A DNA stretch of 64,000 nt, taken from contig NZ_CP072524.1 of the NCBI RefSeq assembly GCF_017753665.1, positions 2,418,001-2,482,000 of the forward strand. Direction: 5' to 3'. The position numbers were made by a program, and so were the translations under genes. Within the stretch, counting starts at the first letter, position 1; every line of letters begins with the position of its first letter. The DNA is from Neisseria sicca. Lineage in GTDB: Bacteria; Pseudomonadota; Gammaproteobacteria; Burkholderiales; Neisseriaceae. Shown piece after piece: positions 48,752 through 57,484 of the stretch. The notes beneath the pieces are model-generated. The model did not search any database. It was not told the origin of the DNA and saw only the letters and a program-made list of their open reading frames with translations.

Positions 48752-48790
48752 GTTTCCTTAGTTTTTTAATGTGGGAGGTTTTCGAACCAC
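48752..48790 (-). promoter_or_regulatory. preQ1-I-type riboswitch upstream of queF
   Basis: On the minus strand the leader reads GTGG-TTCGAAAACCTC-CCAC, then ATTAAAAAACTAAGGA, then seven bases to the queF ATG. A short P1 stem with a pyrimidine-containing loop followed by an A-rich tail and CTAAGG matches the preQ1 class I consensus. The tail overlaps the Shine-Dalgarno AAGGA, which implies translational repression on ligand binding. Placement on a queuosine gene supports it strongly. Confidence 0.85.
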
Positions 48791-49258
48791 GAAGGGCGGA
48801 TTGTAATATAAGGCAGGGGTGATGTGTAACCTTTATGCAGCATCGGGGATCGTCTGAAGATATTCGCAATTAAACGATTTGAATTGTAAACGCAATTTTA
48901 AAAAATGATTAAAAATGTAATTTTTCAAATGATTGCTTTATTTTCAGCTTATTTCTGTCAATTGCGGGTAAATGAGGCTATGTGGTAAGAACTAAGCAGA
49001 TGTTTGAAAGTTCTAAGAGTCGGTTTGATGGAAGACAAAAATGGGTAGTTCGCTCGAATGCAAATAATGTTTTATGCATAAAAAGTACCACTCGTTATTA
49101 ACTTTAACCGATTGTCAGATTTTCATCAGAAGAATAGTCAATTAGATTAGTATGTTCACATAAAATAAATATTTGGTATTTTGATTCAATGATTTTTTCA
49201 TCGTTGCCCTCGTCCGAAGGGCGCAGCGATTGAAGTTGGTAATTAAGAGGAATAAACC
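48791..49258. other. AT-rich gene-free region between queF and marR-like gene
   Basis: It should hold the divergent promoters of queF and the MarR gene. The short open frame at 49104-49292 on the minus strand overlaps the MarR start and is not protein-like. One DUS-like sequence (GATCGTCTGAA) is at 48848. AAGAGGAA lies eight bases before the MarR ATG. Confidence 0.5.
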
Positions 49259-49753
49259 ATGAGTTTTTCACAAACCGATTTGACCACGGCATTAAAAACC
49301 CTATCTGACCGCCTGCCTCAATTTTCCGAGCAGCAGACCAGGGCTGGACGGATGTTGCGAGTCGTAACCGAACGCCTCAGTTCGCATCTGAATGACAATC
49401 TGAAAGTATATGGCATCAATGAAAACCTCTGGTTTGCCTTGATGGCGGTTTACGTCAGCCCGAACAGTGAAATTTTGCCATCACGCTTGAGTGATTTGAT
49501 GGATCTGACCCGCACCAGTGCAACCCGATTGTCGGACGAAATGGTTAGCCGAGGCTGGGTTGCACGCTATATCAACCAGCAGGACCGCCGTCAGATTGTG
49601 CTAAAATTGACCCCCGAAGGTGAGGTTTTTATCCAAAAAGTATGGCCGCAGGTTTCCAGTACGAGCCAAGAGGCTTGGAAAGATTTCACCGATGAAGATT
49701 ACAACCAGTTGCAATATTTGTTGGGTAAGCTGCTGCGCCGGCTGGAGGGCTGA
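49259..49753 (+). CDS. MarR-family transcriptional regulator, 164 aa
   Basis: A winged-helix MarR protein: helical dimerisation segments at both ends, a recognition helix in LSDLMDLTRTSATRLSDEMV, and the wing DRRQIVLKLTPEGE. It resembles the EmrR/MprA type by layout. It is not the neisserial FarR I remember. It lies 50 bases upstream of an outer-membrane efflux lipoprotein gene and probably represses it in response to a drug or fatty-acid-like ligand. The operator would be within the AT-rich upstream region, but I cannot point to it. Confidence 0.9.
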   Translation: MSFSQTDLTTALKTLSDRLPQFSEQQTRAGRMLRVVTERLSSHLNDNLKVYGINENLWFALMAVYVSPNSEILPSRLSDLMDLTRTSATRLSDEMVSRGWVARYINQQDRRQIVLKLTPEGEVFIQKVWPQVSSTSQEAWKDFTDEDYNQLQYLLGKLLRRLEG

Positions 49754-49803
49754 TAAAGCGGATGCAGGATGTGGCGGATACCGATGATAAAACGGAGTAT
49801 TCC

Positions 49804-51252
49804 ATGAAAGCCAATCCCTACAAACAGGGAATCTGTATCGCTACCGCCATTCTACTTTCTGCCTGCGCTCAATTCGGTAAACAGGCTCCTTTGGAAGAAC
49901 CTACCAATTACGGGCTATCTGAAGGTAAGTCTGCAGCCATGGTTCAAGATGCGTGGTGGATGCAACTGAACGACCAAAAACTTAACCAATTAGTTGCACT
50001 CTCTATCCGTAATGCTCCCGATTTGCGTATTGCTAAGGCGCGCTTCGAACAAGCACAAGCGCAGCTGGGAATAACTGAAGCCGCAAACAAAATGCAAATC
50101 GGGTTGTCCGCGCGAGGGGCAGGAGCATATGTTGCTCCTAAGCCTTCATCCGGTCATATTGATACTGACCATACCTTATTATTGGCAAATACTGCTTTAC
50201 AGGGTACTTGGTCGTTTGACTTTTGGGGCAAGAACCGGAAACAGGCCGCGTCCATATTAGGAAAGCGCAAGGCCATTCTGTATGAGGCTCATCAAACGCG
50301 CATTGATATCGCCAATGCGGTTGCATCACAATATTTCACATGGCAGATGTTGTTAATACAACAAAATCTATTATCTGAGCGTATGGAAACTGCAGACAAA
50401 ATGCAGCAACTGATACGCAGAAGGATTAATGCCCGCCTAGCTTCTGCAGAATCGCTTTATCCGGTTGAAATGCAACAGCAAAGTATGCAGTTGGAAAAGC
50501 TGGAGTTAGAGCGCCGAATTGCTAAAGTGCGTCATGCTTTAGCAATATTAAGCGGGACAACCCCTGACGGTTTATCTTTGTATATGCCTGAAAAAATGGC
50601 AGCAGTTCCCGTTGTTCCAGTCAATAAAATTCATGCAGATTTATTGGGTGCCCGCCCGGATATTGCTGCACAAAAAGCTATGTTGGAATCTCGGTTCAAT
50701 ACGGTCAAAGCAACAGAAGCTGAGTTTTACCCAAATATAGAACTCAAAGTTTTGGCAGGTCTGGCACATATTGATGCTTTTAATGTTGTACGAGGACGCA
50801 CATCGGGTATGATTGGTGTACTTCCTGCCTTAAATCTGCCAATTTTTACTTCAGGAGCATTACAATCTAAGTTGGCAGGGCGGCGTGCTGAATATAACGA
50901 ACAGGTAGCTCTTTATGACCGTACTGTTTTAAATGCTATGCGTGCTGCTGCTGATGCAGTTGTTGACTATCAAAATATGCAGAAACGACAAAGCGTTTGG
51001 GAAAAAATGCAGGAAACTGCTGAAAAAACAGTCCGTAACGCGAATAGTCGTGTCAATGCGGGATTAGATAATGGTCTATCTGCTCTACAAAAACAGAACG
51101 AACTTCTCCAATTAAAAATGCAGAAAGCACAATATCAAGCCGAGTCATTGATTGCATGGAGTAATTTAAATACCCAATTGGGCGGAGGGTTTAAGCTTGA
51201 GCCTTTGGGACGAAATGTCTCAAAAAAAAGTACAGGTAAAAAAGTACGCTGA
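49804..51252 (+). CDS. Outer-membrane efflux lipoprotein (NodT/TolC-type OMF), 482 aa
   Basis: A lipoprotein signal peptide with lipobox LLSAC (Cys21), then two OEP repeats with long coiled-coil helices. Family motifs include APDLRIAKARFEQAQAQLG, DFWGKNRKQ and LLGARPDIAAQKAMLE; the second half has LPALNLPIFTSGALQSKLAG. Such proteins form the trimeric outer-membrane channel of RND or MFS tripartite pumps. I start at ATG 49804 with CGGAG ahead. No membrane-fusion or inner-membrane pump gene follows, so this is an orphan channel under a MarR regulator. It could serve a pump encoded elsewhere, or remain from a larger operon. Confidence 0.92.
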   Translation: MKANPYKQGICIATAILLSACAQFGKQAPLEEPTNYGLSEGKSAAMVQDAWWMQLNDQKLNQLVALSIRNAPDLRIAKARFEQAQAQLGITEAANKMQIGLSARGAGAYVAPKPSSGHIDTDHTLLLANTALQGTWSFDFWGKNRKQAASILGKRKAILYEAHQTRIDIANAVASQYFTWQMLLIQQNLLSERMETADKMQQLIRRRINARLASAESLYPVEMQQQSMQLEKLELERRIAKVRHALAILSGTTPDGLSLYMPEKMAAVPVVPVNKIHADLLGARPDIAAQKAMLESRFNTVKATEAEFYPNIELKVLAGLAHIDAFNVVRGRTSGMIGVLPALNLPIFTSGALQSKLAGRRAEYNEQVALYDRTVLNAMRAAADAVVDYQNMQKRQSVWEKMQETAEKTVRNANSRVNAGLDNGLSALQKQNELLQLKMQKAQYQAESLIAWSNLNTQLGGGFKLEPLGRNVSKKSTGKKVR

Positions 51253-51262
51253 GGAAAACAAT

Positions 51263-51290
51263 GGCGGCTTGTTAATCAAGCTGCCATTTT
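51263..51290 (+). terminator. Terminator after the efflux lipoprotein gene
   Basis: GGCGGCTTG and CAAGCTGCC pair with one mismatch across a five-base loop, followed by ATTTTG, 10 bases after the stop. Confidence 0.65.
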
Positions 51291-51477
51291 GCTCTCTGTT
51301 GATTGCTGATAGGGTATAAGTGGACTAGTAACAATTAGGGAATGTAAAGAAAGTTTTATAGAAATGCCAATATGATCCTCAATCAATTTACTATTTTAGT
51401 TTTCCCTTTGGTGTATTTGAATAATAGGGGCTGACTGTTTAGGAGCGATGACTAGGTTTCAAATGATGTTTTGTTGA

Positions 51478-51525
51478 GAAAAACACAAAACCCGTTACTT
51501 AAAAAGTAGCGGGCTTTGTGTTTTT
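51478..51525. terminator. Strong hairpin in gene-free sequence
   Basis: AAAAACACAAAACCCGTTACTT and AAGTAGCGGGCTTTGTGTTTTT pair over about 20 positions with a few mismatches around an AAA loop and end in a T-run. No ORF ends near it, so it may end an unannotated transcript on either strand. Confidence 0.6.
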
Positions 51526-51651
51526 CGGTTTTGAGTATCTGATATAAGGGGAACAGTATGTCTCGTATATGCGCACTCCGATGAGATAAGAAAATGAAGG
51601 GGGTCGTTGTTTAATGACTCGAAGCAGGACGGCATCCGAGTGATTACTATT

Positions 51652-51674
51652 ATATAATAATAGTAATTATTATC
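51652..51674 (+). promoter_or_regulatory. Possible Fur-controlled promoter in gene-free sequence
   Basis: AATAATAGTAATTATTATC (51656-51674) matches the GATAATGATAATCATTATC Fur box at 15 of 19 positions and overlaps a TATAAT at 51652. No gene follows on the plus strand before the terminator at 51870. In such AT-rich sequence a chance match is possible. Confidence 0.35.
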
Positions 51675-51869
51675 AATAACAAATTTTTAAATTCAAGATA
51701 ACTTTCTGAAAGATATGAAAATTATTTTTTAGATTCGAGTGAAGGCCAAAGTAAAAGATGAAAATATTAAGTATCTAATTGATTTTATTAGTATTTGAAT
51801 AAGATATTCTGAGCAGCTATTGGTTTATTGGCGTAGGGTACGGTATGTATTAATTAGAAGGTTGGTTAA

Positions 51870-51912
51870 AATAAAGCGGTCTTGCTGCTTTAATAGCAAG
51901 ACCGCTTTATTT
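51870..51912. terminator. Long perfect terminator downstream of the PBP1A gene
   Basis: AATAAAGCGGTCTTGCT and AGCAAGACCGCTTTATT form a perfect 17-bp stem with an eight-base loop and flanking A/T runs, 23 bases beyond the PBP1A stop. It is not DUS-based and works on both strands. Confidence 0.88.
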
Positions 51913-51934
51913 TCAATAATTTAAAATTTTGGTT

Positions 51935-54334
51935 TTAGAATAAAGAGTCTAACTGTTTATTATTGCCGGTATTGCTTGGCAAAACCGGTTCCTCTTGTAA
52001 CTCTTGGCGCCCAGGGCGGCTAGAGTTTTGGGTATCAGACATATTATTGTCAGAAGGTTGACGAGTACGTCTAGATGGTTGAGTGGTCGGGTGTGGTGCT
52101 ACTCCACCGTTTTCTAAGGCTAAATCGGAGCTGGTAGTCAGTCGTTCCTTCATATAATACTCACCACCATTAGAAACTATGCCTTCAGGTGCCTTCATGC
52201 CTTTGTTTTCAGTGCCTTTGAGGGCGTAACGCATATAATCTACCCAGACTGGAACTGCAATCGTACCACCGTAGCCGGCACGCCCCATGCTGCGGGGCTT
52301 GTCAAAACCAACATAAACAGCAGTTACCACTTTAGGATTGAAACCGACAAACCATGCATCTTTGTTGTCATTGGTTGTTCCGGTTTTTCCGGCAATATCG
52401 CTTCGACCTAATGCTGATGCACCTCGAGCAGTACCTGCACGAACTACATCTTGCATAATTTTATACATGATATATGCGTTTCGAGGGTCAATCGCCTGAG
52501 GAGCATTTTCTCCGGCAATTAAGGGTTGCATCTGTGCTTTCAGACGACCTTGGCTATCGTAGATTTTGTCAATCACATAAGCTGAGATTTTATATCCGCC
52601 ATTAGCAAAAACACTATATGCTTCTGCAATACGGAGTGGAGTGGTTTCTCCAGTACCTAAAGCCATTGATAAACTTGCGGGAAGTTCAGACGGTTTGAAA
52701 CCAAAACGTTGGGCATATTGCTGGGTATATCCAATTCCGATAGACATCAGGATGCGGATAGAAACCATATTTTTCGATGCGGTTAATGCTTGGCGCAATG
52801 TAATATAACCAGAATAACGCCCATCTGAATTTTTGGGTGACCACACGCTACCATTTGCTCCTTTTCCTGGTAGGGATATTGGGGCATCATTGATCATGGT
52901 TGAGGCTGTCATGCCTTTAGCTAATGCAGCGGAATATACAAAAGGCTTGAATGTTGAACCAGGTTGGCGCATTGCCTGAGTTGCACGGTTAAAAGTTTTG
53001 CTATGGTAGTCATAGCCACCAACTAATGCTTGAACAGCCCCGGTTTTGGCATCTAAAGAAACAAGTGCACCTTGTAGTAAAGGTTCTTGTACAACGGTCC
53101 AGCCATTGCCAATATTTTTTACTCTGATGACTGAACCGCGTCGGATACGGTCTTCCCCCATCTTTTCATTATTAACTGCTTTAGCTGCAAAACCTAACGA
53201 TTTAGTGTCAAGGGTAATTTTACGACCGTTGGGTAGTTGGATTTGTACCGCTTTTCGAGAGGCTTCTAAGACAACTGCAGGAACCATTTTATCCACAGTA
53301 TATAAAGTAGATAAATATTGGCTGACTGTTTCTTCAACATCATCTGTTTTGCTGAGGTCAATGTAGTTTTCCGCTCCTCTGTAGCTACTGCCTCGGTCAA
53401 AGTTTCTTAAGACCTTACGCAATGCTTCGGTAGCAACACGCTGATTTGCGGTATTTACGGTTGTATAAACATGAAAGCCTTGAGTGTAGGCTTCTTCACC
53501 ATATTTTTCATATAGTTCTTGACGAACCATTTCTGCTACATACAACGCGTTTTGATCAATTTTTTGTACAAACCGCTCGTAATGTAATTCTTCTTTTAAT
53601 GCGTCGTCACGTTGCTGAGAAGTAATCATCCCTTCTTCTAGCATATTATTCAGGATATAAGTTTGTCGCAGTTTGGCGCGTTCTGGATTCACAATGGGAT
53701 TGTATGCAGAAGGTGCCTTAGGTAGTCCGGCCAACATGGCAGCCTCGGCCAAAGTCAAATCTTTAACATTTTTATTGAAATAAATCTGCGCTGCCGAAGC
53801 AAACCCATAAGCGCGTTGTCCCAAGTAAATCTGGTTGAAATATAGCTCTAAAATCTTATCCTTGCTCAAGGATTGTTCAATTTTATAGGCTAAAAGTGCT
53901 TCGTTAAATTTTCGGGTAAATGTACGTTCACTGCTTAAATAGAAGTTTTTGGCAACTTGTTGAGTGATAGTGCTTGCACCAGATTGAACGCCTCCTGCAA
54001 CGATATTACTAATCGCTGCTCGAGCAATACCCCAAACATCTACTCCCCAATGTTCGTAAAAGCGTTTGTCTTCTGCGGCAATAACCGCGTTCTTGAGAAT
54101 ATCGGGGAAATCGTTGATTTTGGTAAATTCACGCCGTTGCTCACCATAGACGCCAATAATTTGCCCATCTGCCGAGTAAATAGTTAATGGCATTTTGGGT
54201 TGGTAGTGTTGTAAGGAGTCTAAGGGAGGAAGTTTTGGGTAGGTTACTAAAATTGCTATAGCAATCAATCCAGTAGTAAAAATTGCTAGGCCCAACATCA
54301 AACCGATACAGGTTGTTATAATCTTTTTAATCAT
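51935..54334 (-). CDS. ponA: Penicillin-binding protein 1A (bifunctional)
   Basis: A class A PBP of 799 residues with an N-terminal membrane anchor (residues 5-31). The GT51 transglycosylase domain has the catalytic Glu88 in AAEDKRFYEHWGVD, then GASTITQQVAKN and KILELYFNQIYLG. The transpeptidase domain has the active Ser460 in GSTFKPF, SKN in TASKNMVS, and KTGT near 648. The C-terminal tail is Pro/Ser/Asn-rich. By offset, Leu420 (QEPLLQGALVS) corresponds to gonococcal Leu421, the position changed to Pro in ponA1 resistance alleles, so this allele is wild type there. It is divergent from pilM, the conserved proteobacterial order. A DUS lies in frame in the coding region. Confidence 0.97.
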   Translation of the reverse strand: MIKKIITTCIGLMLGLAIFTTGLIAIAILVTYPKLPPLDSLQHYQPKMPLTIYSADGQIIGVYGEQRREFTKINDFPDILKNAVIAAEDKRFYEHWGVDVWGIARAAISNIVAGGVQSGASTITQQVAKNFYLSSERTFTRKFNEALLAYKIEQSLSKDKILELYFNQIYLGQRAYGFASAAQIYFNKNVKDLTLAEAAMLAGLPKAPSAYNPIVNPERAKLRQTYILNNMLEEGMITSQQRDDALKEELHYERFVQKIDQNALYVAEMVRQELYEKYGEEAYTQGFHVYTTVNTANQRVATEALRKVLRNFDRGSSYRGAENYIDLSKTDDVEETVSQYLSTLYTVDKMVPAVVLEASRKAVQIQLPNGRKITLDTKSLGFAAKAVNNEKMGEDRIRRGSVIRVKNIGNGWTVVQEPLLQGALVSLDAKTGAVQALVGGYDYHSKTFNRATQAMRQPGSTFKPFVYSAALAKGMTASTMINDAPISLPGKGANGSVWSPKNSDGRYSGYITLRQALTASKNMVSIRILMSIGIGYTQQYAQRFGFKPSELPASLSMALGTGETTPLRIAEAYSVFANGGYKISAYVIDKIYDSQGRLKAQMQPLIAGENAPQAIDPRNAYIMYKIMQDVVRAGTARGASALGRSDIAGKTGTTNDNKDAWFVGFNPKVVTAVYVGFDKPRSMGRAGYGGTIAVPVWVDYMRYALKGTENKGMKAPEGIVSNGGEYYMKERLTTSSDLALENGGVAPHPTTQPSRRTRQPSDNNMSDTQNSSRPGRQELQEEPVLPSNTGNNKQLDSLF

Positions 54335-54481
54335 GACTAGGTAATAATTTTGCCATTATTGGTATTAAATAAAGTAAAATAGATGTCGATTTCAATAAAA
54401 CACGGCATTTCTCGTGTAAAGAGCAAGTCCTTTACGGATATCAAAACAGTTACTCACTCCTAAATAATACAGGGAAATCTT

Positions 54482-55591
54482 ATGATTGGCTTATCAAAAA
54501 ACCCTAAAAATACAACTAGTAAGGCTGGAAAGTCCTCTTCAGGGTTAAGCAACCGTTCTGCCATCGGCATCGATATTAGTCAGCATGCCATCAAGATGGT
54601 TCAGCTGTCAGGGCGTAGTTTAAACCAAATTCAGTTGGAAAAATACGTTATTACTAAATTACCTAAAAATATTGTAAAAGGTAACAAAATTCAAGACTAC
54701 GACCAACTTGTCACTTATTTGCAACATGCATATTCGCAATTGCGCAGTTCTTGTAAGAGTATTATTGCAGCTATCCCTCAAGGATTGGCGACGATTGAGC
54801 AAGTGGTTTATTCACAAAAGGATACTGAGTTGGATTTGGATGAATTTGCAGAATCCGAAATCTCCTCAATCGGACCTATCGATGAAATAAATTATGATTA
54901 TCAGGTCGTCGGTACGTCTGTTATTCCGGCAGGGCAGCAGATTTTGACGGTTGCAGCGCGTAAGGATGACGTTGAACCTATGATCGAAATGTTTGAGGGG
55001 GCAGGATTGTCCTTATCGGCGTTAGATTTGGATTTATTAGCGCAGCGTAATGCCTTCGTATTTTGGATTAACCAGTACGCTCCTGAATTAACAAATGAAA
55101 AAGTTGCTATATTTGGAATTTATGCAACACAGATGTATGCGTTAATTATTCAGAATGGGCAAATTTTATACAAGCAGGAAATGCCTGTAAGTACTGAGCA
55201 ATTGAACCAGTTGATTCAACGTACATATCAGGTTACGGAAGAAAAAGCTGCCCAAATGATGGTATCTACGAGTAAACCAACTGATTATCAAACACAAATT
55301 GCAGACCGTTTTAATGTTCAAGTGGCTCAGGAAGTGCAAAGAGTATTACAGTTTTATTACACAACACAGCCGACAGATGCTTTTTCAAATGTGAAGCATA
55401 TTTTATTAACTGGCTCTGCATCGCAACAGACTGGTTTGGCTGAAAGCATTTTTTCGCAGACAAATACAGCAACACAATGTATTCAGCCAGTTACATATGT
55501 GGAGCGAGGCGGTAAGGTCGATTTGTCACAGTTACAAGTTGATGCTTCTGCTTTGACACTTGCATTTGGATTAGCATTAAGGGGATTGTAA
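54482..55591 (+). CDS. pilM: Type IV pilus inner-membrane platform protein PilM
   Basis: A cytoplasmic actin-like (FtsA/PilM fold) protein of 369 residues, with the nucleotide-binding signature SAIGIDISQHAIKMVQL near residues 27-43 and TGSASQQTGLAESIF near the C-terminus. It binds the N-terminal tail of PilN at the inner membrane and helps align the pilus machine. AGGGAA precedes the ATG. It starts the pilMNOPQ operon; pilN follows after one base. The operon is AT-richer than the glycan locus, as usual for these genes. Confidence 0.96.
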   Translation: MIGLSKNPKNTTSKAGKSSSGLSNRSAIGIDISQHAIKMVQLSGRSLNQIQLEKYVITKLPKNIVKGNKIQDYDQLVTYLQHAYSQLRSSCKSIIAAIPQGLATIEQVVYSQKDTELDLDEFAESEISSIGPIDEINYDYQVVGTSVIPAGQQILTVAARKDDVEPMIEMFEGAGLSLSALDLDLLAQRNAFVFWINQYAPELTNEKVAIFGIYATQMYALIIQNGQILYKQEMPVSTEQLNQLIQRTYQVTEEKAAQMMVSTSKPTDYQTQIADRFNVQVAQEVQRVLQFYYTTQPTDAFSNVKHILLTGSASQQTGLAESIFSQTNTATQCIQPVTYVERGGKVDLSQLQVDASALTLAFGLALRGL

Positions 55592-55592
55592 T

Positions 55593-56207
55593 ATGACTGA
55601 ATTAATTAAAATTAACCTTCTTCCATATAGAGAAGAAATTAAGCAACGTAAAAGACAGCAATTTAAAATTTTGATGCTTTCTTCGTTATTAATAGGAGTT
55701 GGTTTATCTGCAATAGCTTATTTAGCGATCACTAATGCTATTAGTGATCAAGAAAGTAGGAATGCATTTTTGGAAGCAGAAATTACCAAGTTGGATAATG
55801 ATTTAGGAGAAATAAAAAAATTACAGCAGGAAAAAGAAAACTTCTTGGCTAAAAAGCAAAAAGTTGAGGAGTTGCAAGAAAAACGTTCCCAAGCTGCATA
55901 TATCATCGATAGTTTGAATGTGGTTATTCCAGATAATACTTATATCACTTCTCTTGATGCAGAAAATCCGACTTCTTATAAGATTACAGGTCGAGCGATT
56001 AGCGATAATAAAATTGCCATGTTTATGCGGTCTTTGCCAAGTACAGGTATTTTTATGCAGCCAGAACTTTTGGAAATTAAGAAAATTGATAATTATCAAG
56101 AGTTTAATATTAAATCTATGATTGGTTCTGCGAGTATTCCAGTCAAGTCGGAGAGAGAAACAATTAATGATGATTCGACGAAAGCACAGAACGGGGAGGA
56201 AAAGTAA
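55593..56207 (+). CDS. pilN: Type IV pilus assembly protein PilN
   Basis: A bitopic inner-membrane protein of 204 residues. The conserved cytoplasmic tail INLLPYREE (residues 7-15), the PilM-binding motif, is followed by a membrane helix (about 25-48). A coiled coil comes next (roughly 50-105, ITKLDNDLGEIKKLQQEKE), then a ferredoxin-like periplasmic domain. It forms a heterodimer with PilO. It begins one base after pilM and directly abuts pilO, so the three are translated together. Confidence 0.96.
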   Translation: MTELIKINLLPYREEIKQRKRQQFKILMLSSLLIGVGLSAIAYLAITNAISDQESRNAFLEAEITKLDNDLGEIKKLQQEKENFLAKKQKVEELQEKRSQAAYIIDSLNVVIPDNTYITSLDAENPTSYKITGRAISDNKIAMFMRSLPSTGIFMQPELLEIKKIDNYQEFNIKSMIGSASIPVKSERETINDDSTKAQNGEEK

Positions 56208-56894
56208 ATGGCCTCAGCAAAATTAAAAAATTTGGATATTCAGAATTTATATTTGTTGAATCCTGCTGCAAAGTTTGTATTAGCTGCATTAGCAGTTGCA
56301 GGAGTATTGGCAGTTGGCTATGGAATAGTATTTCGTGATCAGCTGGAAACACTTTCAACCCAAGAGGCAAAGGAGGCAGAGTTAAAGGAAACATATACGA
56401 AAAAGAGTATTGAGGCTGCAAGTTTGGATAACTTGAAAGCTGAATTAACATCTATTCGTTCTTCATTTGACATCTTGTTAAAACAGCTACCGACTGATGC
56501 TGAAATTCCTACTTTGATTCAAGAACTGCACCAGGCAGGTTCAGCAAACGGTCTTCGCTTAGATAGTGTAGTTCCACAGGTTCCGGTCAATGATGGGCCG
56601 ATACAGAAGTTGCCTTATGAAATATCGATTACGGGCAAATATAATCAGATTAACCAATTTGCTAGAGATGTTGGTGGGTTATCGCGGATTATTACATTGG
56701 AGTCGTTAAAAATATCGCATGTTTCAGATGGTAAAAATAGCAAAGATAGTAAAAACGATACTTTAACACTCAGAGCAATTGCGACGACGTATAAAGCCCG
56801 CCCATCAGATGAAGTAGCAGCAGAACTGGCCGCTCAGCAGAGTCAGGCACAGGGGGATTCAGAAAATGGCCAAGCCAATTCTGAACAAAAATAA
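56208..56894 (+). CDS. pilO: Type IV pilus assembly protein PilO
   Basis: A bitopic inner-membrane protein of 228 residues with one membrane helix (about 20-42), a coiled coil (45-100) and a periplasmic alpha/beta domain with LPTDAEIPTLIQELHQAGSA and VNDGPIQKLPYEISITGKY. It pairs with PilN and contacts PilP in the alignment complex. The ATG touches the pilN stop. The C-terminal tail is Gln/Ala-rich and low complexity, somewhat longer than I remember for meningococcal PilO. Confidence 0.95.
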   Translation: MASAKLKNLDIQNLYLLNPAAKFVLAALAVAGVLAVGYGIVFRDQLETLSTQEAKEAELKETYTKKSIEAASLDNLKAELTSIRSSFDILLKQLPTDAEIPTLIQELHQAGSANGLRLDSVVPQVPVNDGPIQKLPYEISITGKYNQINQFARDVGGLSRIITLESLKISHVSDGKNSKDSKNDTLTLRAIATTYKARPSDEVAAELAAQQSQAQGDSENGQANSEQK

Positions 56895-56911
56895 TAAATG
56901 ATAGGAAAATC

Positions 56912-57466
56912 ATGAAAAATAAAATTTTCTTACTTACAAGTATCCTGTCATTGACGGGGTGTACACCGGCATATGACGATTTGAATGAGTGGATGACTAA
57001 GACACGTCAGGATGCTAAGTCTCATATTATTCCATTTGAGGCTCCGGTAGTGAACCCTCCGGCTGTTTATAATCCACCGGCTTATGGTGGTTTAAATGCA
57101 TTCGATTTTCGACGGTTGGATAATGCACCTAAAGGTAGTAACGCCCCGAATCCTAATCGTCCAAAAGAAGCATTGGAAGCATTCAGTTTAGAAAATATGC
57201 GGTACGTAGGGATGCTGAGCAATGGCAGTAAAACTGCCGGTTTTATTGATGTAAATGGACATGTCTATACAGTTTATCCGGGGAACTATATCGGACAAAA
57301 TTATGGAAAAATCCAAAGCATTACTGATGATTTGATTGTTTTGACAGAATTGGTTGAGGATAGTTCGGGCAATTGGATTTATCGAAAGGCGGAATTGCCA
57401 TTAAGCAATAATGCTGAAAACAGTTCAAATGATGTCGGTAATGCTTTAGCAACGAATTCAAACTAA
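56912..57466 (+). CDS. pilP: Type IV pilus lipoprotein PilP
   Basis: A lipoprotein with lipobox LTGC (Cys17), 184 residues. An unstructured Pro-rich segment (APVVNPPAVYNPPAYGG) precedes the beta-rich domain with ENMRYVGMLSNGSKTAGFID and YTVYPGNYIGQNYGKI. PilP links the PilN/PilO pair to the periplasmic part of the PilQ secretin. It is separated by 17 bases from pilO and 18 from pilQ, within the same operon. Confidence 0.96.
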   Translation: MKNKIFLLTSILSLTGCTPAYDDLNEWMTKTRQDAKSHIIPFEAPVVNPPAVYNPPAYGGLNAFDFRRLDNAPKGSNAPNPNRPKEALEAFSLENMRYVGMLSNGSKTAGFIDVNGHVYTVYPGNYIGQNYGKIQSITDDLIVLTELVEDSSGNWIYRKAELPLSNNAENSSNDVGNALATNSN

Positions 57467-57484
57467 TTTAAGGGGTCTCACTTC

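Noticed and set aside
49104..49292. 62-codon minus-strand ORF overlapping the MarR start
   Set aside because: No ribosome site and no protein-like composition; it overlaps the regulator gene antisense.
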